The notes under the pieces were generated by a model. It searched no databases. It saw only the letters and a program-made list of their open reading frames with translations, and was not told the origin of the DNA. From positions 2,201,923 through 2,265,922 of the forward strand of contig JAESIW010000200.1 of the NCBI GenBank assembly GCA_016802295.1: a DNA stretch of 64,000 nucleotides. Reading direction: 5' to 3'. A program made the position numbers and the translations under genes. Source of the DNA: Brachionus rotundiformis. Its lineage: Eukaryota > Rotifera > Eurotatoria > Ploima > Brachionidae. Below, piece after piece: positions 10,806-22,132 of this stretch (within the stretch, counting starts at the first letter, position 1; each line of letters begins with the position of its first letter).

Positions 10806-11832
10806 TCAGAGCGACCAATTGAGTAAACGGTACTCATACGCATTCATTAAATATCGACTCAAGTTTATATTTAACCCGATTGTCACAAGGTATGCTAAAA
10901 TTAATATTGTAAATGGATATAATAGAACTTTTGTATTAGTCAAAAATGGTAGAACTTAAAGTAAAATTAATTAAAAGCTTTATGTTTAAATTTGATAAAT
11001 TAAGCTTACCATTAAATCCTAAAAATAAATTATAAAAGTAATAGCTGATTGCGGCTAGCCAAAAAGTATTTCCAATAATTGATGAAATGTACCAATTATG
11101 GTCAATTATAGCTAAATAAAATTGTTAGACTATTAATTTAGTATAAAATTACTTAAAATTACTCATTAAAAATGGAAGCTGAAAAATGTGCAAGATGGTC
11201 AGAAGAGGAAAAAATGCATTCAAATGTACGTCGAAGCAATATGCCCATTCAACATCAACATTGGTCTTGGGGTTTTTGATCAGAAATTTGTTTGATACAA
11301 ACCAGTAGATACTTGCAATTATTAGGCCAACTCCAATACAATCAATAAAAACTACCCATATTATAAATTTTAATAACAATCCAAAACTTAACTTCATCAC
11401 CAAACCAAATAAAATTGAGCTTACTAGACAAAATATTTTAAATGATTTTTTGAAATTTTTTAAAAATCAAATTACTCAATAAGAAAAAGCTGAGTAAAAC
11501 TAAAAAAGCTGGATCATCTCTGGCAAATTGGTTTTTGGTTTCTGTAAAAATCCTTAATATTTTATCTTAAATTTAAATTTTAAAAATTTACGTTTTCTAT
11601 AGACAAAGTCTCTAAATACTCTCTGTGGCGACACAAAAAGAAAATACATTTGCCATAGAGCGAATTGAAAATCCATGTGACTTAATTTAAACAATCGCTT
11701 TATAAATTTGCTTCTCTTAGCTGCTGCTGTATACCGATCCATGCAAGTTCTGGTCCGGCTAGGACTTGGTTCAGGGAGGGAAAAAGAAGATGAATCTGTA
11801 AATACAGGCTGACTGGGCGGTCTATTCATCAT
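10806..11832 (-). CDS. UNC50: UNC-50 family Golgi membrane protein
   Basis: Five exons on the minus strand (11832-11592, 11541-11476, 11423-11163, 11111-11010, 10954-10806) join in phase to 272 aa; human UNC50 is 259. Family landmarks run in order: KRLFKLSHMDFQFALWQMYF, LFVSPQRVFRDFVYRKQ, RDDPAFLVLL, FIDCIGVGLIIASIYWFVSN, DVEWAYCFDVHLNAFFPLL, GNTFWLAAISYYFYN and LPFLTNTKVLLYPF. This polytopic inner-nuclear/Golgi protein is needed in C. elegans for surface expression of levamisole-type acetylcholine receptors and binds the GEF GBF1/Gea. It lies head-to-tail with FAM210, 254 bp upstream of it. The family and exon structure are secure. Confidence 0.95.
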
Positions 11833-12622
11833 TAACCCAAATTTAGTTGTCTTTGATTCTCGATTGATATGATAGACAAGAGGTAATAAGAAAAGTAATA
11901 TATTATATAAAGAATATATTCCTTTTTAAAATTCTTAATTTGGAATAATTTGACTATGAATTATTATGAAAATTATTTTAATTTTAATTTTTGATCAACT
12001 AATGGCTGTATATGTAAAATTTTAAAATATTTTATAGTTAACAATGACGTTTCCAAATTTACAAGTGGCAAATTTTTTTGGAATATTTTTAAAAGTATAT
12101 ATTTTTTGGTAAAGATTTATTATAAGATTTAAAATATCGAATATAAAATTAATAAAATAGAAATTCGAATAAACCTATCAATAACAGACTATTTAGGGTT
12201 AGAATCTAGTTTAATCAGTTGAACACAAAATCAGATTTATTTAACAATATTTTAGGAATAAAATTTTTTTTATAATTATAATAAGCTAAGGAAAATTTGA
12301 TTTTTTAAAATTAATAATAATTAATTTTTGCCTAATGAGTTTAACTTAATTTAAAATTTAGAGATTACCAAAAAATTTGATTCAAAAAAATTTAACAAAT
12401 TTTAAAAAGTCATCTTTATTAGATTTTTTTAAAGAAATTATTAAAACTTAAGTTAAACTTTTTATCAATGATCTACAAATAAGAATAATTTTAACAAAAT
12501 GTTAAGTTGCATTTTTGATTTTGGTTTGGAGAATTTCAATTTAAAAGATGACATTTTGAAATTTATACAGAAAGAGTATAAATCTTTAAATTATTTGAAT
12601 CAAATTTAAATGCCTACCTAAA
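11833..12622. other. AT-rich spacer between divergent UNC50 and USP40
   Basis: About 0.8 kb of almost pure A/T. It should contain both promoters. I see no further gene, repeat or RNA. Confidence 0.6.
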
Positions 12623-15600
12623 ATGCTAGAAGATCTCTTCTCGGAATCCAATAGCGAAAATGCTTCCAAAGCAAATACCGTTCATTCTAAAACAAAAATT
12701 TTGCCAAAAAGAATGAACACCAATTTATCAGGGATTGTAAATCAAGGTGCAACCTGTTATTTAAACACTTTACTACAAACATTGCTTCTAACCAAAGAAT
12801 TTCGCGGTAATTAATTAAGTATTTCTAGTCCAAAAATAATTATTTATTTTATTCTCAATCATAAAGAAAATTTGTTCTCATTATCTGATGTTGAACTTGG
12901 CTTAGTTCCTTCGAAAAATGGTCAACAGACCAAACTCAGAATCATTCCAATTGAGCTACAAAGGCTCTTTGCTCAGCTTCTTTTTCTAGATCAAGAAGCC
13001 TGTTCTACAAATCGATTAACTGATAGCTTTGGCTGGTCAAACAATGAAGAGCTACAGCAGCATGACGTCCAGGAGTTAAATCGAATTCTATTCCATGCAA
13101 TTGAACAATCACTTGTCAATACAAAGCAATCAAAATTGATACAAAATCTTTACCGCGGGACTTGTATCAACAAAATAAAGTGTCTCAATTGTTTGAATGT
13201 ATTTGAAAGAGAGGAGGAATTCTTAGATTTGGCAATCACGATCCAGGGATGCCAAAATTTGACCAATTCTTTGCATAATTCGTTTGTATTACGTGAAAAA
13301 TTAGAGGGAAATAATAAATACAAATGTGAAAAATGTAATAATCAATATTGTGATGCTGAAAAATATTGCCAATTAAAAGCACTTCCACCTATTTTGACTT
13401 TATCGCTGCTTCGATTCACTTATGATATGACAACTTACCAACGCATCAAAGAAACTGACAGATTTGAATTTCCCTTTGAAATTGATCTTAAAGAATACAT
13501 GGAAGATTCAATTAAGTCAAAAATGAGCGATGATTCTACTGAATATGAACTTTTTAGTGTGATAATTCATAGTGGTAGTGCCTATGGTGGTCATTATCAT
13601 TGCTACATTAGAGACTTTGATAAAATTGGAAAATGGACCCTAGCTGATGAAATAACTGAAGAAATGAACAAAAAAAATGACAGTGATGAATCTGAACTTT
13701 ATAAACCTAAAGAAATTGTTTTAATTTGTTTGGATGACCAGGAGGAATTTCATTTTAATCAAAAGGATCTTGTTAATTTGGACTATTTAAAATATGATAA
13801 GCCTCTAGATCTTCTTAAAGCCTTCATATATAATAGATACAAAAATGACGAGTTTAGACTCGAGAATTTATGTTCAGAACTGACCAAAGAGACTGGAGTT
13901 TCGTGGAATAAACGCTTTAAGTCTAAGTATGGACCTATTGAAAAATTTTTGAGAAAAAATGATCAAACTTTTGATATCAACAATGATGGAAGATCGGCTA
14001 AACTGAAAATTCATGACGAAATTAAAATTGTCTCAGGTGCCAATTTTAATTTAATTGAAGTGGATGAATCTTCAAAAAAGGTTTTTAATTTTTTTTTAAA
14101 TCCAAATTCTGGTAAACCTATTATTTATTCTCCGATCGAACTAGAGCTCCTTTAGATAGAATTTTATTGTGAAAATGTGCAATAATACAATGAGATAGAA
14201 TAATTTTCACTTTAAACATTATTAAAAAGTTTTTTTTAGATTTTTAATTTTTTATGATTGATAAATCAGATAGATTTACTAGATAAAAGGTCATTGACTA
14301 AAATTATTTTATAAAATTAATTATAAAAAGGAAGAATCACAGAAAAAACTTAAATTTAGTAAAGAAGATATTGATGAATTAGACAGTGCTTATCATTGGT
14401 TTGATTTTAATGATTCAAGAGTAACACCGATATGTACATCAAAGATAAAAAGCCAATTTGAAGGTAAAGAATCAGCTTATATGTTATTTTACCGTAAAAA
14501 GTCATTGCCCAAGTCTTCAAAAAACGTATCTTCAACTCTTCCAAATTGGCTTAAAACAGAAATTGACAAAGAAAATCAAAGCTTGCAAGAAATACGCCAA
14601 GAATACGAAAAAAGCTTGAACTCAATTAAAATCGAATGCTATCTTGAAAATGATTTTTATCTAGAAAACAATGTTCTGTATCTAAAAAAAAAATATGAGA
14701 TTAAAAATTTGAGTATTTTTTGCGACAAAAGATCTGACACTGTTGAAAATTTGAAAGAATTATTGACAAAATATTGTACTGAACAGGATGACATTGAAAA
14801 AGCAGACCAAGAGGTACAAAATCGAAAAGAGAGGTGTTTAGAACTTTTATTTGATGAAATTCCTTTTTACTGGTTATTAGTCGAACATGTTCAAGGCTTA
14901 ACTGAGTCAAATTATTATATTAGAAAAATACTTTCTGAACCATCTGAATTAATTTCCAATATCATCAACAGTAGCCAAAATCTTTTGATTATGATATCAA
15001 AAAATTTGGACAAATTTCCAATTGGAGAGGAATTTGTTCCAATTTCAATTTGGTTAAAATATTATGATCACAATTTTGATATCAAAGAAAAATCATTTTC
15101 GTTTCCCTGTAGTACATTGATAAAACAGGTTAAACAAGAACTGGGCTCATTTTTGCTCAATATTCAGTCAAATTATCAACTTGAGTTAACTGGTGAAGAA
15201 CTCAAGAATATATCATGTCAGTCATTCATTTTTAATTTGATTAAGACAAAGCCCAACTCCATTATCAATCCAAATGAAAATAAAACTGAGAACATTTTTC
15301 TGGAAGAATCTATTTATGACCACAAATCGCTTAAAGAACTTGATATTCAAAAAGGCGATATTATAACTGTTGAATCAGAGGAAATAATAAACCAATTAAG
15401 TGACAAAAAAATAGATTCCAATGGCAAAAAAAGCATTCAATATTCAAATAAATTAATTAAAGTGAATGTTATTAATTTTTTATTGTCTCAAGATGAGTTA
15501 ATTTCCGGAAATATCCCAAGTTGTGAGTTGTATATTGAAGAGTCAGACTCGGTGAAAAATATGCGCATAATGGCTCTTTCTTCGTTTGATCAAGATTTTC

Positions 15601-17048
15601 CAATTGACCAATTTCATTTGAGATTTTTACAAGATGATGATTTAGACCTGGTGAGCATGATGCAGAATTTTAGTATTCAAGACAATCAAATAAAATTTTT
15701 CAATGCATTATATGACGATTCTCTGGTAGGAGAAATAGTTGAGCCAGTGCTTAAAAAGACCCCAAATATTGATGAACCTAAATTAATTTTTTTGCTCAGT
15801 CATGGAAAAGCTCCTTTGGAAAAAAATGGAGACCTAATTCTAAAATGCTGCACTGATAAGTGCATAGGTGATTATTTTGTAGAAATTTTGATCAACTCAA
15901 GTGAAACAATTAGTCAAATTACTGAAAACCTTTGCTCTCAATTAAACCTGAAGCCTCTGGAAGAAAAAGATGGATCTGTTTATTATTTACGAAAGCTAGA
16001 TTGGTTGGGTGATGTTGAATCAGTCTTAAATGATCTAAAATTAAAATGCTCAGAGGCAAAATTGACAAATAATCAAACAATTCAATTGACTAGAGGAATT
16101 CTTATACCTCCAAACCATTTTAAAATTAAAATATGGCTATGTGGAAAAATGGAACAACTGGAACCAGATGAAGTGGTTCTAAATGTATTAATTGAAAATC
16201 GACAAAATGATTATAAAATTATTAGAGAAATTATTGTATCAAATGAACTTAAACTGGACGACTTGAAATTAATGATTACAGGTATTCTTTCCGAAGCTGA
16301 GATTCAATCAAATGATTTCAGGATCCGAATTCTCAAAAGTGTACACAAAGAAGATTGGTTAGGCTTAAAGAATAAGTTTATTAGAAAGAATGCTTTGATC
16401 GAATGGCACCAGAGCTTAAAGCAACTTCATTTGATTCAGGAAACAGATCTTGGCATTGAACTGCTAGACAAAGATGATTTTATTAACCAAGGAACTGTTC
16501 TGCTCGATTGTGTCAGATTTGATTTATCCAGTCGGATGTGCTCAAGGAAAAGCTTAAAACAGATATTCTGGAATATTAACAATGGAGCAACACTAGCTTC
16601 ACTGAAAGACTCTATTTTTAAGTCCTATACTGATTTAGAACCAAGTGAAGCATTTAGAATTCATATAGCAAAACGATTTTATGAGAAGTATCAATGGATT
16701 GTACTTAGAGACTTGAACGAAAATAAATCTCAAAAAGGAAAAAAGAAAAAGTCAGGCAATTGTGCTCAAAATACCAAGTCGAATCTTAAACAGAGTCCTT
16801 TTAATTTGGGAAATGGAGATATTATTGCTTTCACAATACTCGATCCGGGCGACAATCGAACTTTCCTCTCTCCACAAGATTTTATGTCAAACGAAGATTT
16901 AGATTATATGAACAAGAAGAATATTACTGAAGCTGAAATAAATAGAATTAGGAAAGAAAAGCAATCAAATCAAAGTGGTAAAAAAGAAAGCTATAGAAGG
17001 CCAGAAGTTGGAATTAAAATAAAAATTGATGATTTTAGTAAAGATTAA
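12623..17048 (+). CDS. USP40: Ubiquitin carboxyl-terminal hydrolase 40
   Basis: Cysteine deubiquitinase of the USP (peptidase C19) family. Exons 12623-12806, 12867-14111 and 14335-17048 join to about 1380 aa (human 1235). The Cys box is GIVNQGATCYLNTLLQTL with Cys45; the His box is GSAYGGHYHCYIRDF. The catalytic core also shows SFGWSNNEELQQHDVQELNR and the CxxC pairs CLNC and CEKCNNQYC. The long C-terminus contains USP40-specific blocks (YHWFDFNDSRV, GKESAYMLFYRK, VYYLRKLDWLGDVES) and repeated ubiquitin-like folds. The second splice junction is ambiguous: gtaaac at 14112 with acceptor before 14335 (used here), or donor before GTTTTT near 14081 with acceptor before 14331. Orthology is firm. 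Confidence 0.93.
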
Positions 17049-17466
17049 ACTTAAAAATTTTAAATAAATTAATAAAGTTTGTAATTTTTTTTAAATCGGG
17101 TCTTATTTCATTCCTATTCATAAAAAAAATTTGTTTACAAATTTACGAAATAACATCAAGATATTCTAGTCATTTTAAAATGTTTTTTTTTATTTTTTAA
17201 TTATTTGATCGATTTATACAGCCAAAAAAAATTTTTTCATATAATTACAATAAGAAAAATTTATTGATTAGTAAAAAACTGTGATTTAATAAAAATTATT
17301 TATAAAATTTAAATTTTTTAACACATAACATTTAAATATTTTATTAGGTGGAAACAGGATATAATGGTTGTTAAATATTTAAATTTCAAAAATAATAATT
17401 TTGTTTTAGATTTAGAAAAAATATTTTTGACAATTAGAATGAAATTAATTAAATTGATTAAATTAG

Positions 17467-17526
17467 TCATGTACACCAAAGTGGTATAAATTGGATTCAT
17501 GTACACCAAAGTGGTATAAATTGGAT
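17467..17526. repeat. Tandem duplication, two 30-bp units
   Basis: Units 17467-17496 and 17497-17526 are identical (each starts TCATGTACACC and ends TATAAATTGGAT). With only two perfect copies it is either a recent duplication or a short minisatellite. Confidence 0.9.
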
Positions 17527-17599
17527 GTTATTTTTAAAAAACTTTATACTCCATTTCATATGTAAAATTAAAAATTTTCAATTTAAAAATGGACTCAGA

Positions 17600-17890
17600 G
17601 CAGTCATTATATTTTTCCGATCCGCAGATCCCAAGCCCTGATGCAAAAAGAGGAGGTTGTTGGCAGCCACATGCATCGTATGTGTATATGGTCTTTCATA
17701 TAGTCTGCAGAAGAGCTGTATGGCGGGTACATAGGTCTACGGGTGTCTGTCCAAGTCTTGTCGTATGAGGGCGCCACTGGCTCCAATCATCGCCCAGCAT
17801 AGAATACGAAAGGGGCTTCTTAGGAAAAAACGCCGCCATAACTCTACCAAATCCCAAGCCCGGCTGTAAAAAGAGGAGGGTGACACAAAA
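17600..17890. mobile_element. GC-rich island, probable transposable-element fragment
   Basis: About 290 bp with base composition quite unlike its surroundings (close to 50% GC by eye). It begins and ends with near-identical 32-bp segments at 17628-17659 and 17851-17882 (ATCCCAAGCCC... AAAAAGAGGAGG, 28 of 32 equal) in direct orientation. The minus strand has an 88-codon frame (17962-17696) without recognisable domain. Direct flanking repeats plus foreign composition suggest an insertion or the tail of a retroelement. No reverse transcriptase, transposase or terminal inverted repeat is seen, so the class is open. Confidence 0.5.
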
Positions 17891-18286
17891 TTTATAAAAT
17901 TCTGTTAAGATTGATAACTCACACACAAAAATTTTTTTGAAATAAAATATACAATTTTTCAATTAATTCAAGGATGAATTTTCCTTATAATAATAATTAA
18001 TTTATTATTGATAATTTTTTTGTTGAAATTTCCTCACTGCATCAGTTCCACGCAAGTGGACTGAACCAAATGTTACTTCATTTTTTAAAAAGGGAAGCAA
18101 ACTAATTTTGAAAACTACAGACTTATCCAATTAAATTCTTATATATCTTCCAATTTTGAGTAAATTGTGCTCTTAAACTGCTTAATATAAATACTCTCCA
18201 ACTACTTACGTCCTTTCAAAATAACTTAAAAAAAATCTTAATTTTGCAAAAAAATTACCAAAAAATGGGTAAAAAAACGTCTCTAG

Positions 18287-18406
18287 CCGACTAAAAGAGT
18301 AGATCGTGGGTCTGCTAAAAAGCAAAATGAGATAGCCAACATGTTAGGTGTATCTCCAAAATGTGTTTTTTGTCTAATTCACCCTTTTCTGATATGCTTA
18401 ATATGA
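18287..18406 (+). pseudogene. Possible relic of a Tc1/mariner-like transposase HTH
   Basis: The frame between the stops at 18284 and 18404 reads PTKRVDRGSAKKQNEIANML followed by GVSPKCV. The pattern I-A-x-x-L-G-V-S-x-x-x-V is the helix-turn-helix seen at the N-terminus of Tc1/mariner transposases. There are no downstream DDE motifs. It is short, so chance resemblance is possible. Confidence 0.3.
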
Positions 18407-18541
18407 GACAAAAAATCTATCTTATTTAATTTGCTAAAATAAACTTATCTAAAGTTAAATTTGCTTAGTTTAAAATTTTTAAATAGTAAAATTTTCTTCA
18501 AAAATCACATTTAATTCATCGAATTTTTAGAAGAAATTTAA

Positions 18542-18918
18542 ATGATTCGCCGAAAATTAACCAGAATCGAAGTAACCTTAGACGATACAAAAGAATTAGA
18601 CGATTTATTTACAAAAACTCCACAAATTAATCAAGTAATATTTTCATTTTTGTTATTAGATGTGAAAAATGTCAAATTTCTTTTAATATAAAGCAATTAC
18701 TGGTCTTGGGAAAAAAATACGATTTAAATCAAACTAGTGATTCTCCACTAGATCCTTCTCTGTTTCCAAGCAACAATAACAACGCTAACTCAACCATCAA
18801 TACAGTCGTTGGCGAATCTCAATCAAATCAGTCTAATCTAAACGAATCAGAGTCAAGATATATGTACAATCCTCAGCCATTTAATCCCTCCATAGATCGA
18901 TTTAGCCAAGATAATTAG
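18542..18918 (+). CDS. CDC26: Anaphase-promoting complex subunit CDC26
   Basis: Exons 18542-18634 and 18694-18918 join in phase to 105 aa. The N-terminus MIRRKLTRIEVTLDDTKELD matches the MLRRKPTRLELKLDDIEEF start of CDC26. That segment threads through the TPR superhelix of APC6/CDC16 and stabilises it within the anaphase-promoting complex, the ubiquitin ligase of mitotic exit. The rest is disordered (poly-Asn, Ser) and ends with YNPQPFNPSIDRFSQ, equivalent to the YKPQPKPN tail in vertebrates. Its stop lies only 14 nt before the ADAT2 start codon. Confidence 0.88.
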
Positions 18919-18932
18919 ATAATCAAGTAAAA

Positions 18933-19478
18933 ATGAACTCACTTAATCACATAAAATGGATGAAAGAAGCATTAAACGTTGCCAAAAAAGCTTTAGATTT
19001 AAAAGAAGTTCCTGTCGGTTGTGTAATTGTAAGCGAAAATGAAGAAATAATTGGCAGTGGTCATAATTTGACCAATCTTTTAAAAAATCCAACTCGACAT
19101 GCTGAATTTCAAGCAATTGATGAAGCATTTGAATGGTGCGAGAAAAATGGTCAAGATTGGAAACAAGTTCTATCAAAATCAATTTTGTATGTTACGTGTG
19201 AGCCATGTATAATGTGCGCAAGTGCACTTAGGCGGGTTCATATTAATAATTGTGTATATGGTTGCAGTAATGAACGTTTTGGGGGATGTGGAAGTGTAAT
19301 AGATATATCATTATCAAGCAGTGAACTCAATTATGGTCAGAATATTAATATAATCAAAGGGATTTGTGAAGATTTGGCAATTAAATTACTCCAATCATTT
19401 TATGCTTGTGAAAATCCATTTGCCCTCGAACCAAAGTCTAAAGAAAATAGAGTAAAACCCGAACTAACTTCTATTTAG
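18933..19478 (+). CDS. ADAT2: tRNA-specific adenosine deaminase subunit ADAT2
   Basis: Catalytic subunit of the ADAT2-ADAT3 heterodimer, which converts adenosine-34 to inosine in tRNA anticodons. It is a single exon of 181 aa. The zinc/proton-shuttle motif HAE is at residues 56-58 and the PCxxC motif (PCIMC) at 91-95, both intact; the N-terminal EVPVGCVIV and ALRRVHINNCVYGC are typical. The gene follows CDC26 on the same strand with a 14-nt gap (ATAATCAAGTAAAA), too short for a promoter plus polyadenylation site. A shared transcript resolved by trans-splicing (CAAG acceptor) or reinitiation is an inference. Confidence 0.95.
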   Translation: MNSLNHIKWMKEALNVAKKALDLKEVPVGCVIVSENEEIIGSGHNLTNLLKNPTRHAEFQAIDEAFEWCEKNGQDWKQVLSKSILYVTCEPCIMCASALRRVHINNCVYGCSNERFGGCGSVIDISLSSSELNYGQNINIIKGICEDLAIKLLQSFYACENPFALEPKSKENRVKPELTSI

Positions 19479-19733
19479 ATCTAAAGCTTTTTTTTTTAAT
19501 TAAATTTTTTTACTCAATTAATTCGAAATAAATTTAAAATAAAATTAAAAAAATTTCTTAAAAAGTAGAAATTGAAGTCTACCAATTTTATAAAATATTT
19601 GTTTATTTGTGTCTTCAAATATTTATTACCAGAACTACTGATTTTTTTCAATAAACTAAGTTTTCTTAGTGCGGTTTTGGTAGAAAGCGTATTGGTTCTT
19701 TTTTCATTACCAATTTATTCAAGTTAATTTAGA

Positions 19734-21344
19734 ATGTATTTTAAAGATTTATTCTCAAATCGTTTCGTCTCTTATTTTTTAAATTTTATAAAATATGGAA
19801 GTATTTTGTGTATAATACCACCATTGCTTAATTATGCAGCTCTTAGTAGAGAATCGCCTTATATGAGCTCCCATGGTCTGCCGTATGACGTCGGATCAGG
19901 TCAAAAATTATTTCTGAGCTGTAAAGGAAAAGGTCTACCAACAAGTACTTATAATATCTTAATTTTTCTGTAATATCTTAAGTTTTATTAAGTTGTAATG
20001 GATAGCCCAGTTGGTTTAAATTCTGATTTATGGTTGCTTTTGCAGGAAAAGTTATCCAAAGTTACTAAGGTATGTGTTTATGATAGAGCTGGAATTGGTT
20101 TAAGCGAAAGACCTTTTGAGATGCCTCAGAATAATTCAGAAAAAGGTTCTAGAGCAAAAATTCAACGTGGACAAGAGTTCACTGTTGAAAGGTAGCTAAA
20201 ATAATCTAAAATTAAAAATCTTTAGTATAATTTAATTTTGAAAGAATGACAGAAGACTTGAGAAGACTGTTAACATCGTCGAGTCAACAAGACCGACCAC
20301 TGATGTTTGTTGGATCCGAACTTGGCGCCCTGATTGCTAGGTTTTATACGCAAATATACCAAGAGTAATTAGAATTTTAATTTCGTTTATTCATTTACTT
20401 AGTAACAGGATAAATTTTCAATTTTTTAAAATGAAGATTTTTATATTAGTTTTTAAAAATTTATTTCATAATACACAATTATAGACAATTAATATGGAAC
20501 CATCAGATTTTGACTTATGCAAAAATCTCAACAATTAAATATCTTGTTTTCAGATTGTAAAGAAACATTTCTTTTAAGTGATATCAGTCACATTGTAATG
20601 GTAAATCCTTTAGTGGAAACATTATTTGATGAAGATAAAGGTTTATGGAAAAATTTTTGGTATACCAATATTTATTAAATTATTAGAATTAAATAAAATT
20701 AAAATAGGTATGAAAATATGGTACCTAAATGGTACAGCTATGCGATTGGATCAATAATTGGATTGAATCGATTCTTGATTATGGCTAATGTTCTAAAGCC
20801 TCTAATCAATTACGAAAATTTACCCCACGAAATCAGTAATAGACAAGTAACTTTTTAATTTTTAATTTTATTTTTATGCTTAATTAGAAAAAAATTTTAA
20901 GAAATTTTTAATGAGCAATCCGAAGCATCTTTTTTCTGTGGTTGACGAATTTATAAATTTAAATGAAACATTTGATCAGATGAAATTAATTTGGAGCATC
21001 AAGCAATTTCCACAAAATGTGTCTGTGACCATTTTAACAGGTAAAAATGATGATATGTTCGTATCATCTGATCTTTTCGAGGCCAATTCGAAGCGTTTAA
21101 TTTCTTTAAAAAATGTATGCGCTATATCTAGATTTTTTTAAGAAATTTAAAAAAAATTATTCTTAAGACTTGGAAAAAAAGCGTTGAATATTTGAAAATA
21201 AATTTACATCCAAATGCAAATAATATTGAACTAAATGATTCGATTTATAGACAATTGTACAGAGATCCAAGTTATATGTTCGAGTTAATTAATGATTTAG
21301 TTGGTAAATGGCGCAAAAAAAATATTAATTACGTAAATATTTGA
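19734..21344 (+). CDS. Membrane-anchored alpha/beta-hydrolase-fold protein, probably non-catalytic
   Basis: Seven exons join in phase to 379 aa: 19734-19944, 19993-20191, 20245-20364, 20579-20659, 20708-20846, 20902-21114 and 21168-21344. A hydrophobic segment near the N-terminus (FIKYGSILCIIPPLL) could anchor it. Fold landmarks: IVMDSPVGLNSDLWLLL (oxyanion strand), KVCVYDRAGIGLSERP, the elbow FVGSELGALIARFY, HIVMVNPLVETLF, and VTILTGKNDDMF near the acid position. The elbow normally reads G-x-S-x-G; here the nucleophile position is Glu (G-S-E-L-G), so serine-hydrolase activity is doubtful. I do not know a named orthologue. Exon 4 was chosen at 20579 because only that acceptor keeps phase. Confidence 0.82.
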
Positions 21345-21385
21345 TTTTTGTATTGTAGCGTTACCAAAAAATTAATAAAAAAAAT

Positions 21386-22132
21386 CTAATTAGCAATCAT
21401 TAAATTTTCATTCAAATAGCGGTGTTGAAATTTGGATTTTAACCAATTTCGTGGAGCACCTACATTTACTTTGAAATAGTTGCCATGCTTTGAGCCTGTA
21501 ATATCCTTTTTAAGAATAATATTAAAATAATATTGAAATAAAAAACATTATTACTTCATATTTAAATCCACATTGTCTGTAATTGTAGTACAATTTTGGC
21601 TTAATTTTGATGTCCGATTCTTTATTTTTTACCACACTAGGAATCAAAGATGGCATTTGATTGTAAATTTCATCCAATTCTTTGTTGCCATTTGTTTCTA
21701 TTGAACTAGACGAATCTGTGCTATTTACTAAGCTTTTCACATAGTCTACTTTGTTATTAGCACTTATGCCTTTACCAAAAGAAGTTAAATTAGTCTCTGT
21801 CTTGTAAAATGATTTTTTTTTATTTTGGTCAAATCTGTTATCGTCAAGTTCTCTCACTGGGGTTTTAGTTGGAGTCTTAAAACTAGGCGTTTTGGCACTT
21901 CTTAAATTACTTTCTTAATAAATTTATTTTTTATGCTTCTAATTTACTTTTTTATATGTCTGGTAATAGCTAAATCAACCGGTGAAATTTCGGCGTCTCG
22001 AAATTGTGGCCTTTTTTGTTCTAAATTTTTGTTAATCAGGAATTCCTTAATGAATTTAAATGCTTGATTCTTGTCTTCCTGAATGCCGGAATTAAGGTTT
22101 TGCTTTTTTCTTGGCGAGCTGACTTTGTTCAT
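21386..22132 (-). CDS. Unrecognised 219-aa protein, conserved-looking C-terminus
   Basis: Three exons on the minus strand (22132-21948, 21909-21555, 21505-21386) join in phase to 219 aa. The N-terminus is basic (MNKVSSPRKKQNLNSG). The middle is Ser/Thr/Lys-rich with repeated TP sites (SAKTPSFKTPTKTPVRELDD), which look like proline-directed kinase sites. The C-terminus is denser and more ordered (YRQCGFKYEDITGSKHGNYF, then KVNVGAPRNWLKSKFQHRYL). I do not recognise the family. The layout of a phosphosite-rich linker plus short C-terminal box is common among cell-cycle and microtubule regulators, but that is only an inference. It is convergent with the hydrolase gene, with 41 bp between stops. 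Confidence 0.65.

Larger units (their letters stand above)
17049..18541. other. Intergenic block holding repeats and a GC-rich element
   Basis: Mostly A/T, but it contains a 30-bp tandem duplication (17467-17526), a strikingly GC-rich island (about 17600-17890) with a repeated 32-bp motif, and a short transposase-like reading frame (18287-18406). No complete gene is visible. Confidence 0.6.

Noticed and set aside
10738..10959. 73-codon plus-strand frame
   Set aside because: It is antisense to the last UNC50 exon (10806-10954), whose minus-strand translation matches the family C-terminus.
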